In this document: positions 14,746-22,971 of the stretch, piece after piece | How positions within the stretch are numbered: position 1 is the first letter of the stretch | Layout: the number at the start of each line of letters is the position of its first letter | Origin: RI-43 sp033764725 | Lineage (GTDB): Bacteria; Pseudomonadota; Alphaproteobacteria; Caulobacterales; Aquidulcibacteraceae | Assembly (NCBI GenBank): GCA_033764725.1 | Contig: JANRIR010000040.1 | Coordinates: forward strand, 62,001 to 126,000 | Direction: 5' to 3' | DNA: 64,000 nucleotides | The notes under the pieces: generated by a model | What the model saw: only the letters and a program-made list of their open reading frames with translations | The model's database searches: none | What the model was told of the DNA's origin: nothing | Program-made: the position numbers and the translations under genes

Positions 14746-17414
14746 GGCGCCACGTTCAGCCGCGAGAGCGCGGCGCGCAGCTTTGCGGCGGCGCTGCGGG
14801 CGTCGTTGAGCCGCTCGCGGTTCTCTTCCACGACCTCCTCCGGCGCCTTGCGCACGAAATCGAGATTGCCGAGCTTGGCGTCGATCTTGGCGGCCTCCGC
14901 GTCATGGCGCGCGATTTCCTTCTCCAGACGCGCGGCTTCGGCCTTGAAATCCACGATGCCGTCGAGCGGCAAGGCGACGGTGGCGTCGTCGAGAACGAAC
15001 GTCACCGCGCCATGCGGCGCAACATCGGCGCTGGTGGAATAGTCCAGCCGCGCCAGGCGATCGATCAGATCCTGATAGCGCTCGAGGCGCGCGCAGGTCG
15101 CGTCGTCGGCCCCGATGAGCAAGAGCGGAATGCGCGCGCTTGGCGGCACGTTCAACTCCGCCCGCGTCGCGCGCGTTTCCGAGATCAGCGCGATCATCCA
15201 ATCGATCTCAGCCGCCGCCGCATCGTCGACCAGCGCCGCATCAAGCGACGGCCAGGATTCCATGATCAGCATGCGGTCGCGCTTGGCGCCGAATTCACCG
15301 AGCCGCGCCCACAATTCCTCGGTGATGAACGGCATGAAGGGATGCAACAGGATCAGCGCCTGATCGAGCGCCCAGGCGGCTGTGCGCCGGGTTTCGAGCT
15401 TGGCGGCTTCATCCTCGCCCGCCAGCAGCGGCTTGATGAATTCGAGATACCAATCGCAATAGACGTTCCAGACGAAGCGATAGAGCGCGCCTGCGGCCTC
15501 GTTGAAGCGGTATTGCTCCAGTTCGCGCGTGACGGCGGCGGCCGTCTTGGCGACCTCGCCCACGATCCAGCGATTGACCGCGACCTTCGGCGTGGCGGGA
15601 TCGAACTTGTCCCACACCGCGCACTCGTTCATCTGCGCGAAGCGCGCGGCGGTCCACAGCTTGGTCGCGAAATTGCGGTAGCCTTCGATGCGGTTTTCGC
15701 TGAGCTTGATGTCGCGCCCTTGCGCGGCCATCGCGGCGAGCGTGAAGCGCAGCGCATCGGCGCCGTATTTGTCGATCAGGCCCAGGGGATCCATCACGTT
15801 CCCCTTGGATTTCGACATTTTCGCGCCCTTCTCGTCGCGGACGAGGGCGTGGATATAGACGTCGCGGAACGGGATCTGCTGCATCACGTGCAGACCCATC
15901 ATCATCATCCGCGCCACCCAGAAAAAGATGATGTCATGCGCGGTGACGAGGGCGCTTGTGGGATAAAAGCGCTTCAGCTCCGGCGTCTGATCGGGCCAGC
16001 CGAGCGTGGAGAAGGGCCACAGGCCGGAGGAGAACCAGGTGTCGAGGACGTCCTCGTCCTGGGTCAGCGCGATCTCCGCTTTCGCCTTGAGGCCATGCTT
16101 CTTTCGTGCGGCGTCCTTGGCGGCGGTTTCATTCTCCTCGACGTAAACATTTCCGTCCGCGTCGTACCATGCCGGAATGCGATGGCCCCACCAGAGCTGG
16201 CGCGACACGCACCAGGGCTCGATGTTGCGCATCCATTCGAAATAGACCTTCTCCCAATTCCTGGGATGAAACGTCGTTTCGCCCTGCTCGACCGCCGCGA
16301 TCCCGCGCTTCGCCAGCGTCGGCGCATCGACATACCATTGATCGGTGAGCATCGGCTCGATGACCACGCCGGAGCGGTCGCCGTGCGGCACGGCGTGGCG
16401 GATCGCCTCTTCGCCGCGGCGCAGACCCGCCTCCTCCAACGCCTGCAAAACCTTTTCACGCGCGACGAAACGATCCAGGCCCTGGAAGCGCTTCGGCGCA
16501 TTCTCGTTCAGCGCGCCGCGCAGCGTGAAAACGCCGATCGCCTCGAGCCGGTGCCGCTTGCCGACCTGGAAATCGTTGAAATCGTGCGCCGGCGTGATCT
16601 TCACCGCGCCCGTGCCGTGTTCGGGATCGACATAGGCGTCGGCGATGATCGGGATCGTGCGGTCCGTCAGCGGCAGGCGCACGGATTTGCCCACCAGTGC
16701 GGCGTAGCGCTCATCATCGGGATGCACCGCCACCGCAACGTCGCCCAGCATCGTCTCAGGCCGCGTCGTCGCGACGACAATTTCGCCCGCGCCGTCCTCC
16801 AGCGGATAGGCGATGCGCCACAGATGGCCGTTGGTCTCCTGCGGCACGACTTCGAGATCGGAGATCGCGGTTTCGAAATGCGGATCCCAATTGACCAGCC
16901 GCTTGTCCTTGTAGATCAGCCCTTCGCGGTGCAGCTGCACGAAAACCTTGCGCACGGCGGCCGACAGGCCTTCGTCCAAGGTGAAGCGTTCTCGCGACCA
17001 GTCGCACGAGGCGCCCAGCCTGCGCAGCTGATTGAGGATTTGCCCGCCGCTTTCGCCTTTCCAGCGCCACACGCGTTCGACGAAGGCGTCGCGCCCCATC
17101 GCGCGGCGGTCGAGATTGCCTTCATTGGCCAATTGCCGTTCGACGACCATCTGCGTGGCGATGCCGGCGTGATCGAGCCCCGGCTGCCAGAGCACGGCTT
17201 TGCCGCGCAGCCGCTCGAAACGGACGAGCACGTCCTGCAGCGTGTTGTTCAGCGCATGGCCGATATGCAGCGTGCCGGTGACGTTCGGCGGCGGAATGAC
17301 GATGCAGAAGGGCTCCGCGCCGGCGTCCGCCTTGGGGCGAAAGGCGCCGGACTTCTCCCAGGCCTCGCTCCAGCGCGGCTCGATCGTGGCGGGGTCGTAG
17401 GTGGATTCAATCAT
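14742..17414 (-). CDS. valS: Valine--tRNA ligase
   Basis: Class I aminoacyl-tRNA synthetase charging tRNA-Val, with an editing domain that clears mischarged threonine. The 890-residue protein has the HIGH signature in PPPNVTGTLHIGHALNN, the editing-domain ATTRPETMLGDVAVAVHP, the zinc-less connective region CVSRQLWWGHRIPAWY, the KMSKSKGN loop, and a C-terminal coiled coil (VDFKAEAARLEKEIARHDAEA). The ATG at 17414 (MIESTYDPATIEPRW) fits the family start; a 10-codon longer reading exists. It lies downstream of popZ, separated by a terminator. Confidence 0.97.
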   Translation of the reverse strand: MIESTYDPATIEPRWSEAWEKSGAFRPKADAGAEPFCIVIPPPNVTGTLHIGHALNNTLQDVLVRFERLRGKAVLWQPGLDHAGIATQMVVERQLANEGNLDRRAMGRDAFVERVWRWKGESGGQILNQLRRLGASCDWSRERFTLDEGLSAAVRKVFVQLHREGLIYKDKRLVNWDPHFETAISDLEVVPQETNGHLWRIAYPLEDGAGEIVVATTRPETMLGDVAVAVHPDDERYAALVGKSVRLPLTDRTIPIIADAYVDPEHGTGAVKITPAHDFNDFQVGKRHRLEAIGVFTLRGALNENAPKRFQGLDRFVAREKVLQALEEAGLRRGEEAIRHAVPHGDRSGVVIEPMLTDQWYVDAPTLAKRGIAAVEQGETTFHPRNWEKVYFEWMRNIEPWCVSRQLWWGHRIPAWYDADGNVYVEENETAAKDAARKKHGLKAKAEIALTQDEDVLDTWFSSGLWPFSTLGWPDQTPELKRFYPTSALVTAHDIIFFWVARMMMMGLHVMQQIPFRDVYIHALVRDEKGAKMSKSKGNVMDPLGLIDKYGADALRFTLAAMAAQGRDIKLSENRIEGYRNFATKLWTAARFAQMNECAVWDKFDPATPKVAVNRWIVGEVAKTAAAVTRELEQYRFNEAAGALYRFVWNVYCDWYLEFIKPLLAGEDEAAKLETRRTAAWALDQALILLHPFMPFITEELWARLGEFGAKRDRMLIMESWPSLDAALVDDAAAAEIDWMIALISETRATRAELNVPPSARIPLLLIGADDATCARLERYQDLIDRLARLDYSTSADVAPHGAVTFVLDDATVALPLDGIVDFKAEAARLEKEIARHDAEAAKIDAKLGNLDFVRKAPEEVVEENRERLNDARSAAAKLRAALSRLNVAP

Positions 17415-17425
17415 CGACGTGGAAT

Positions 17426-17454
17426 GAAAAACGCCGCCGGTCACGCCGGCGGCG
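17426..17454 (-). terminator. Rho-independent terminator after popZ
   Basis: On the minus strand a 9-bp GC stem (17446-17454 with 17432-17440, 5-base loop) is followed immediately by five T residues (complement of the A-run at 17427-17431). It lies 38 bp after the popZ stop and just upstream of the valS start, so it should end the popZ transcript and separate the two genes. Confidence 0.8.
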
Positions 17455-17491
17455 CCTTCCTATAGCGCGGCTGAGCGCCGACGCGAACCTG

Positions 17492-17977
17492 TCACCGCGC
17501 GAGGCGCGCGATGCGCTCCAGCTCGGCCTCGACGCGCGCCTCGACGATGGCGGGCAAATGGGCGTCCAGCCACTCGCGCAGCATCGGCTTCAGCATCTCG
17601 CGCACCATGCCTTCGAGCGTCTGGCCCGGCATGTCGGCGACGCGCAGCGATCCCGCAAGCCGGCTCATCGCGTGCGCGGCCTGGCTGATGGTGGGCGGCG
17701 AAACGATCGTGTCGGCCATCGGCGCGGCCGCCGGCGCGACGGGCGCCTCGCGGCGCGGCGGCGCCGCTGGAGGCGCGGGTTCCGGCTCGGGCTCGGTCTC
17801 GAAAACGAGAATGTCGTCGTGGGCGCCGTCGTCGTAGCGCTCTTCCTCCGCCTCGCTGAGCGGCTGGCTGAGTTCAAGCGGCTCGTCTGCGCCCTGCGTC
17901 TCTTCCTCGGAGATGATGCGCCGGATCGAGGCGAGAATCTCCTCCATCGAGGGTTCGGCTGAGGCGGCTTGAGACAT
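17492..17977 (-). CDS. popZ: PopZ / DUF2497 polar organising protein
   Basis: Alphaproteobacterial polar scaffold that in Caulobacter forms a microdomain anchoring the ParB-centromere complex. The 161-residue product has the short N-terminal helix EPSMEEILASIRRIISEEE, a disordered Pro/Glu-rich middle (about residues 30-85), and the C-terminal oligomerisation helices SRLAGSLRVADMPGQTLEGMV and LREWLDAHLPAIVEARVEAELERIARL. The position upstream of valS matches Caulobacter gene order. The ATG at 17977 starts the conserved helix region; the longer in-frame reading to 18061 has no family support. Confidence 0.9.
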   Translation of the reverse strand: MSQAASAEPSMEEILASIRRIISEEETQGADEPLELSQPLSEAEEERYDDGAHDDILVFETEPEPEPAPPAAPPRREAPVAPAAAPMADTIVSPPTISQAAHAMSRLAGSLRVADMPGQTLEGMVREMLKPMLREWLDAHLPAIVEARVEAELERIARLAR

Positions 17978-18118
17978 GGCTTGCCCTGTTGAATCGCGTG
18001 AGTCGCCGGTTTTGACGCGGCCGTTTTGGCGGCGGAACGGCGTTACGCACCGATTCTCCACGCACGGCTTGCCGCATGGTTGCGGCGCCGGGGCATAAAG
18101 GAGTGTTAACGGGGGTGT

Positions 18119-18769
18119 TCAGAACGTGAAGGTCGGCGCCGCCGCAAGACCGGGCGCGAGGGGCGCTGCGGCGTCGAACACGACGCGATAGGCCGCGGTC
18201 CCGCCGGATTTGACATAGAGGCGCGCGCTGGACGCCGCGCCCTGGCGCACGATGGCCGCCAGCCGCCCGCCCTCGGCGAGCTGCTCAAGCCACCCCGCCG
18301 GGACGATTTCGCACGCCCCATGCAGCACGATGACGTCATAGGGCGCAGCCGCCGGCCAGCCCGCCGCCAACGGCCCGGTGGCAACCGTCGCCGCGTCGGC
18401 GCCCGCCCGCGCAAGGGCGGCGCGCGCCAGGGCCGACAGCGCAGGATCGTGCTCCAGCGCCACAGCCCTTCCCGTGACCGCCGCCAGGACGGCCGCGCCA
18501 TAGCCGGTGACGCCGCCGATCTCGAGCGCGCGCTCGCCAGGTTGGGGCGCCGCCGCGGCCAGAAGCTTGCCGAGATCGCGCAGACGCATCAGCCGGCGCC
18601 CCGGCGCGGCCTCGATCTCGGCTTCTGAATAGGCCAGCGTTTTCAACGCCTCCGGCACGAACGCCTCGCGCGGGACGCGGCGCAGGCTGGCCAGCAGCGC
18701 GGGATCGGTCACGTCATTGGGCCGGACCTGGGTCTCGACCATGAGATGGCGGGCGCGCGCGAAATCCAT
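18119..18769 (-). CDS. Protein-L-isoaspartate O-methyltransferase-like protein
   Basis: SAM-dependent methyltransferase of the Pcm family; true members repair isoaspartyl residues. The 216-residue protein begins MDFARARHLMVETQVRPNDVTD, with SLRRVPREAFVPEALKTLAYSE, the SAM-binding loop ALEIGGVTGYGAAVLAA, and a C-terminal domain ending in TFTF. The canonical motif I of Pcm (E-x-G-x-G-x-G-Y) is here EIGGVTGYGAA, so the core is kept. In many alphaproteobacteria this divergent group sits before tolC, but no tolC follows here. The ATG at 18769 is preferred; the reading upstream to 18898 is only the translation of a palindromic repeat. Confidence 0.8.
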   Translation of the reverse strand: MDFARARHLMVETQVRPNDVTDPALLASLRRVPREAFVPEALKTLAYSEAEIEAAPGRRLMRLRDLGKLLAAAAPQPGERALEIGGVTGYGAAVLAAVTGRAVALEHDPALSALARAALARAGADAATVATGPLAAGWPAAAPYDVIVLHGACEIVPAGWLEQLAEGGRLAAIVRQGAASSARLYVKSGGTAAYRVVFDAAAPLAPGLAAAPTFTF

Positions 18770-18838
18770 GCGCGGTCGGTTAGCCGCTTCGCCCATGCCA
18801 TGCAATGAGAGGCCGCTGCGAAACGCACCAATTTGCCG

Positions 18839-18936
18839 CATCGCCCCGGACAGGCGGAGCCTGATCCGGGGCCCATGTTCAGTATTCCTATGTAACATGG
18901 GCCCCGGTTCTCGCTTCCAGCGAGACCGGGGCGATG
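18839..18936. repeat. 98-bp imperfect palindromic repeat, copy 2
   Basis: Bounded by CATCGCCCCGG and CCGGGGCGATG. A 39-nt left arm and 41-nt right arm surround an 18-nt AT-rich centre (TTCAGTATTCCTATGTAA). It is the same length as the copies at 6019 and 22860. Its left arm is the exact reverse complement of the right arm of copy 1; its right arm differs from the complement of copy 1's left arm at one position by my comparison. It lies upstream of the methyltransferase gene and downstream of the isochorismatase-like gene. Confidence 0.85.
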
Positions 18937-18983
18937 GAATGCGGGCAACGCGTCCTTCGCAGAGATCTCAATGAGGGGCGCAA

Positions 18984-19604
18984 TCAGGCGCGCTGAAGCG
19001 CCGCGATCGCCGCCGCTTCGTCGATCACTTCGCCGTACTTGGCGGCGATGTCGAACAGATTGGCCTCGTGCGGCGCAGGGTGGCGATCGCCGCAGGCCTG
19101 ACGCACGACGAACGGCGCAAAGCCGTGCGAGCACGCATCGACCGCGGTCGCGCGCACGCAGCCGCTGGTGCTCAAGCCCGCGATCAGCACGCAATCGACG
19201 GCGAGCGCGGTGAGCATCGGCGCCAAAGCCGTGCCGAAAAACGCTGAAGGGTAGCGCTTCTCGATCACGATCTCGTCGTCCTCCGGCGCGCACCCTTCGG
19301 CCCAATCGCCCATGGGATCGCCAGCAATAAAGTGGCGCAGGAGCGGAATTTTCTTGAAGAACACGCCGCCATCGGCGCCGTCGGGCCGATAGACGACACG
19401 GGTGAAGATGCGCGGGACGCTAGCCTGGCGCGCCGCCGCGCGAAGCCGCAAGGCCGAGGCGCGCGCGTCCTCCACCCCCGCATAAAGCCCGCAGGCGGGA
19501 TCGAAATAGGCCTGCGCGAAATCGATCATCAGCAGCGCCGGCCTGCGCCCGAAGGCGAGCGCGCCGTCGAAGGGCTGGTAATTGTCGGCGAGCGCCCCGC
19601 TCAT
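18984..19604 (-). CDS. Isochorismatase-fold amidohydrolase (N-carbamoylsarcosine / maleamate amidase type)
   Basis: Cysteine hydrolase of the isochorismatase superfamily that should release ammonia from an amide. The 206-residue protein has the catalytic triad Asp28 (LLMIDFAQAY), Lys116 (IEKRYPSAFF) and Cys149 (LSTSGCVRATAVD), and ends HEANLFDIAAKYGEVI. This set of segments is what I know from N-carbamoylsarcosine amidases and from NicF maleamate amidases, so its substrate is probably an N-carbamoyl amino acid or a half-amide. It is divergent from the GntR gene with a degenerate operator between them, and stands with HyuA/HyuB in one putative regulon. A longer in-frame reading to 20810 is an artefact. 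Confidence 0.85.
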   Translation of the reverse strand: MSGALADNYQPFDGALAFGRRPALLMIDFAQAYFDPACGLYAGVEDARASALRLRAAARQASVPRIFTRVVYRPDGADGGVFFKKIPLLRHFIAGDPMGDWAEGCAPEDDEIVIEKRYPSAFFGTALAPMLTALAVDCVLIAGLSTSGCVRATAVDACSHGFAPFVVRQACGDRHPAPHEANLFDIAAKYGEVIDEAAAIAALQRA

Positions 19605-19661
19605 GCGATCCTGCAGCCATCCTCGCCGCACGCGGCGTGTTGCGCTTTGCTTCTGCGGCCC

Positions 19662-19671
19662 TGATACAATG
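19662..19671. promoter_or_regulatory. Degenerate GntR operator candidate
   Basis: TGATACAATG on the plus strand; read on the other strand the flanked half is CATTGTAT, which matches the left half of the perfect site at 20448-20457 (CATTGTATACAA). It lies between the divergent starts of the isochorismatase-like gene (19604) and the GntR gene (19713), suggesting autoregulation and control of the amidohydrolase. Only one half is well conserved. Confidence 0.45.
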
Positions 19672-19712
19672 TCATGGATGGCGCACCAAGCGCGCCGATC
19701 GCCGAGGCCCCG

Positions 19713-20402
19713 ATGTCCGCCGCCGCCGAGCGCGCCTATGACTTCATCCGCGCCGGCATCCTCAATGGGGACTTTCCGGCAGGCCTGCGGCTGCTCGAGA
19801 TCGAGATCGCCGCGCGCGCCGGGGTCAGCCGCACGCCGGTGCGCGAGGCCATCCGCCGGCTCGACGCCGAGGGGCTCATCGCCATGCGCCCGCGCCTGGG
19901 CGCGGTGGTGCGCTCCTGGTCGCTGGAGGAGGTGGAGGACATCTTCTCCCTGCGCGCGGTGCTGGAGGCGCGCGCGGTGGAGCGGGCGGCGGCGCGCATC
20001 GCGGCGATCGATCTGCATACAGCGCGGGAGCTCGCCGATACCATGGCCGACCTGGCCGAGCAGCGGCGGCCGCAATCGCGCGAGCGCATCGGCGACCTCA
20101 ACGCCCGCTTCCACCGGCTGCTGATCGAGGCCTCGGGCAGCCAGCGCCTGCAATCCATGATGGCGCAGGTGATGGACCTGCCGCTCAGCCTGCGCACCAT
20201 CAATCGCTACGACGAGGAGGCGCTGGTGCGCTCCACGCGCCACCATCTGGAGATCGTAGCCGCGCTCAAGGCGCGCGATCCGGCCTGGGCGGCGTCGGTG
20301 ATGCGCAGCCATGTGCTGGCCGCCTGGCGCGCAATCGCCCTCGACGCAGGCGCCCGAGAGGCCCGCGGCGCCGGCGAAGCACAGCCCGGCGAAATTCGTT
20401 AA
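19713..20402 (+). CDS. GntR family (FCD domain) transcriptional regulator
   Basis: Ligand-responsive repressor or activator. The 229-residue protein has an N-terminal winged helix (AERAYDFIRAGILNGDFPAGLRLLE; recognition part AARAGVSRTPVREAIRRLDAEGLI, the GntR signature) and a helical FCD sensor domain from about residue 75, with the metal/ligand-binding pattern around FHRLLIEASGSQRL and RSTRHHLEIVAAL. An in-frame ATG occurs at 19674, but it has no ribosome-binding site and lies next to the operator-like sequence; the ATG at 19713 follows GAGGCCCC and begins the usual MSAAAERAYD. TTGTATACAA sites downstream are its likely targets. Confidence 0.9.
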   Translation: MSAAAERAYDFIRAGILNGDFPAGLRLLEIEIAARAGVSRTPVREAIRRLDAEGLIAMRPRLGAVVRSWSLEEVEDIFSLRAVLEARAVERAAARIAAIDLHTARELADTMADLAEQRRPQSRERIGDLNARFHRLLIEASGSQRLQSMMAQVMDLPLSLRTINRYDEEALVRSTRHHLEIVAALKARDPAWAASVMRSHVLAAWRAIALDAGAREARGAGEAQPGEIR

Positions 20403-20447
20403 GGCGCGCGCCCTATTCCTTTGACAAACGCGCGCTGCGGCGCCCCA

Positions 20448-20457
20448 TTGTATACAA
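20448..20457. promoter_or_regulatory. GntR-type operator TTGTATACAA, site 1
   Basis: A perfect 10-bp palindrome 77 bp upstream of the TonB receptor start. A TTGACA hexamer begins at 20421, but its distance to any -10-like hexamer (21 bp or more) is too great for a clean sigma-70 promoter, so it is not called. The identical palindrome occurs at 24233-24242. FadR/VanR-type GntR proteins typically bind short palindromes of this kind. Confidence 0.65.
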
Positions 20458-20534
20458 GGACTGCCTTGCAGGGTCCGGCCTGACGCTTGGGGAAGCGGCC
20501 GGAATCGGGGCATGAAGACGGAAAAGGGGAACTC

Positions 20535-22805
20535 ATGCTGCGCGCTCTTTTGAATTCCGTCGTTCTTGCCGGCGCCGCCGGATTGAGCCTTGCGGCGCCC
20601 GCCGCAGCGCAATCGGCCGATGACGGCGAAACCATCGTCGTCACCGCCCGCCAGCGGGCGGAATCGCTGCAAGACACCCCGCTCGCGGTGAACGCCTTCA
20701 CCGCCCGCACGATCGAAGAGGCCGGGATCGACCGGCCCGCCGATTTCATCGCGCTGACGCCGAACGTCACCTTCATCCAGACGACGAATGTCGGCGAATC
20801 CCAGGTCCATATCCGCGGCGTGATCCAGCCGCGCGACACCGAGCCGCCCTTCGCCTATGTGGTCGACGGCGTGCTGCAGCCCAATCCGAACGCCTTCAAC
20901 CAGGAACTGATCGACATCCAGCAGATCGAAGTGATCAAGGGCCCGATCGGCTCGATCTATGGGCGCAACGCCATCGGCGGCGCGATCACCATCAACACGC
21001 AGCGCCCCGGCCCCGAATTCGAAGGCCGCGTGCAGGCGGGCTACGAGTTCGAAGGCGAGGAATACAAGCTCGGCGGATATGTCTCAGGCCCGGTGGTGCA
21101 GGATACGCTCTATGCGCGCGCCACGATCGGCTACACCGATCGCGCCGGTTATTTCGATAACATTACCCGCGGCACGCAGGAAGATCCGTTCGAGGAATTG
21201 GTGCTGCGCGGCCGCGCCATCTGGGACGTCGCGCCCAACATCGAGCTCGATTTCAGCGCCGGCTACGGCAAGGTCGAAGGCTACGCGTTCAATTTCAACA
21301 ACCAGTTCTCCGGCACGCCGGGCTTCACCGGCGGCGTCGACACCGGCAACACCTCCATTCCGTTCGTCGGCAACCTCGCCTCGTTCAACGACCAGGAGCG
21401 CGTCAGCGCCTCGGCGCGGCTGAACTGGGACGTGTTCGGCGGCGTGCTGTCGTCGTTCATCGCCTATAACGACCTTGAGGAATCGATGGGCGGCGAAGGC
21501 GCGGCCGATCTGGCGCTGTTCGGCGCCTTCATCGGGGTGCCCGGCCAGCCGCTGCCGAGCGAGTTCTTCACCAATCCTGCGCTCTATGAGGGCTACGGCC
21601 CGACCGACCGCGACGGCGCGCAATACCAGGAGCGCAACCAGTCCGACACCTCGTTCGAAATCCGCTTCACCTCGGATGAAGATGCGCGCCTGCGCTACAT
21701 CCTCGGCGGCTATTACATCGATTTCGAGCGCGACATCCTGCTGCTGACTGGCGATTTCGGGACCGGCACGACGATCCGCGAAGCGCCCGTCCTGCGCCCC
21801 GGCCAAGCCGGCGTGAGCGGCACCGGTGGCGACAACAACAATTCCGCGTGGGCGGTGTTCGGCCAGCTCGCCTACGACATCACGCCGAACCTCGAACTGT
21901 CCGGCGCGCTGCGCTACGACACGGAAGACCGCGAAAACATCAACACCGTCGACGGCGGGACGATCGCGCCGCTCGGCGCCACGCGCACCGCGGAATTCGA
22001 TCGCCTGCAGCCGCGCGTGTCGCTGCGCTACGAAGCCAGCGACGCGGTGACGCTCTACGCCACCTATGGCGAAGGCTTCCGCTCCGGCGGCTTCAATCCG
22101 CTCGGCAGCCGCTCGCGGATCATCAATGTCGACGGCAAGACCGACACCACGGTGCAGGACGCGTTCCCGGAAGAAACCTCGCAATCCTTCGAGATCGGCG
22201 GCCACTTCACCGGCTTCGACAATCGCCTCTCGGTCAATGCGGCCGTGTTCTCCACGAACGTCGAGAACGCGCACTTCTTCCAATTCTTTCCATTCTCCCT
22301 GAGCCGCGTGATCTCGATCGTTCAGGAAAACGAAATCACCGGCGGCGAGTTCGACTTCAACGCCCGCCTCACCGACAATTGGACCATCTTCGGCGGCGCT
22401 GGCATCCTCAATTCGGAAATCACGGAGAACCGCGAATTGCCCGGCACGGTGGGGAACAATTTCCCGTTCACGCCGGAAAACAGCGCCTTCCTGGGCGCGC
22501 AATTCCGTGCGCCGGTGTTCAACACCGTCGATTTCCTCGGCCGCGTGGAATGGAACCGCTCGGGCGAAGTGTGGTTCGACACCGAAAATACGCCGGGCAC
22601 GGCGCGCCCGGAGCTCGACCTCGTCAACGCCCGCATCGGCCTGGAGGGCGATCGCTGGCACGCCACGCTGTTCTCGCGCAACCTGTTCGACGAGACCTAC
22701 AATGTCGATGCGGTGGTGCTGAACGTGCCGCCGGCCTCGACGTTCAACTTCGTCACCAAGGGCACGCCGCGCACGGTCGGCGTCGAAGTCGGCCTGCGGT
22801 TCTAG
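20535..22805 (+). CDS. TonB-dependent outer-membrane receptor
   Basis: Outer-membrane 22-stranded beta-barrel importer. The 756-residue protein has a signal peptide (LLNSVVLAGAAGLSLAAPAAAQ), a TonB box-like ETIVVTA, a plug domain (LQDTPLAVNAFTARTIEEAG ... VHIRGVIQ ... IEVIKGPIGSIYGRNAIGGAI) and a barrel that ends VEVGLRF with a terminal Phe. ATG at 20535 is preceded by AAAAGGGGAA. It stands alone in this cluster and is headed by a TTGTATACAA site, so it probably imports the substrate or a precursor of the catabolic enzymes on either side. The ligand is not known. Confidence 0.92.
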   Translation: MLRALLNSVVLAGAAGLSLAAPAAAQSADDGETIVVTARQRAESLQDTPLAVNAFTARTIEEAGIDRPADFIALTPNVTFIQTTNVGESQVHIRGVIQPRDTEPPFAYVVDGVLQPNPNAFNQELIDIQQIEVIKGPIGSIYGRNAIGGAITINTQRPGPEFEGRVQAGYEFEGEEYKLGGYVSGPVVQDTLYARATIGYTDRAGYFDNITRGTQEDPFEELVLRGRAIWDVAPNIELDFSAGYGKVEGYAFNFNNQFSGTPGFTGGVDTGNTSIPFVGNLASFNDQERVSASARLNWDVFGGVLSSFIAYNDLEESMGGEGAADLALFGAFIGVPGQPLPSEFFTNPALYEGYGPTDRDGAQYQERNQSDTSFEIRFTSDEDARLRYILGGYYIDFERDILLLTGDFGTGTTIREAPVLRPGQAGVSGTGGDNNNSAWAVFGQLAYDITPNLELSGALRYDTEDRENINTVDGGTIAPLGATRTAEFDRLQPRVSLRYEASDAVTLYATYGEGFRSGGFNPLGSRSRIINVDGKTDTTVQDAFPEETSQSFEIGGHFTGFDNRLSVNAAVFSTNVENAHFFQFFPFSLSRVISIVQENEITGGEFDFNARLTDNWTIFGGAGILNSEITENRELPGTVGNNFPFTPENSAFLGAQFRAPVFNTVDFLGRVEWNRSGEVWFDTENTPGTARPELDLVNARIGLEGDRWHATLFSRNLFDETYNVDAVVLNVPPASTFNFVTKGTPRTVGVEVGLRF

Positions 22806-22859
22806 GCGCATATCGGAGCGCGGGCGCCTCGCCCGCGCTTCACGACGCAGCCAGCATGC

Positions 22860-22957
22860 CATCACCCCGGACGCGCGCAGCGCGATCCGGGGTCCATGTT
22901 TTCTAAACGTCGCCAACATGGGCCCCGAGTCTCCGCTGCGCTCCGCCCGGGGCGATG
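22860..22957. repeat. 98-bp imperfect palindromic repeat, copy 3
   Basis: Begins CATCACCCCGG and ends CCGGGGCGATG (one mismatch in the terminal arms). It has the same length and arm-centre-arm plan as copies 1 and 2 but is more diverged inside the arms. It occupies the convergent gap between the TonB receptor and the first CaiB-type gene, and may act as a bidirectional terminator. Together with copy 2 it brackets 18984-22805. Confidence 0.8.
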
Positions 22958-22971
22958 AGGTTTCGTAGGCT

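Noticed and set aside
20421..20457. Sigma-70 promoter formed by TTGACA and the TATAC of the operator
   Set aside because: The spacer would be 21 bp or more, too long for a normal promoter. Only the operator is called.
18984..20810. Isochorismatase-like gene read as a 608-residue protein
   Set aside because: The extra N-terminal part is antisense to the GntR gene. The true start at 19604 gives a normal family length.
21084..22919. 611-codon minus-strand open frame opposite the TonB receptor
   Set aside because: No family features; its first residues are the translation of the 98-bp repeat. The plus-strand receptor explains the region.
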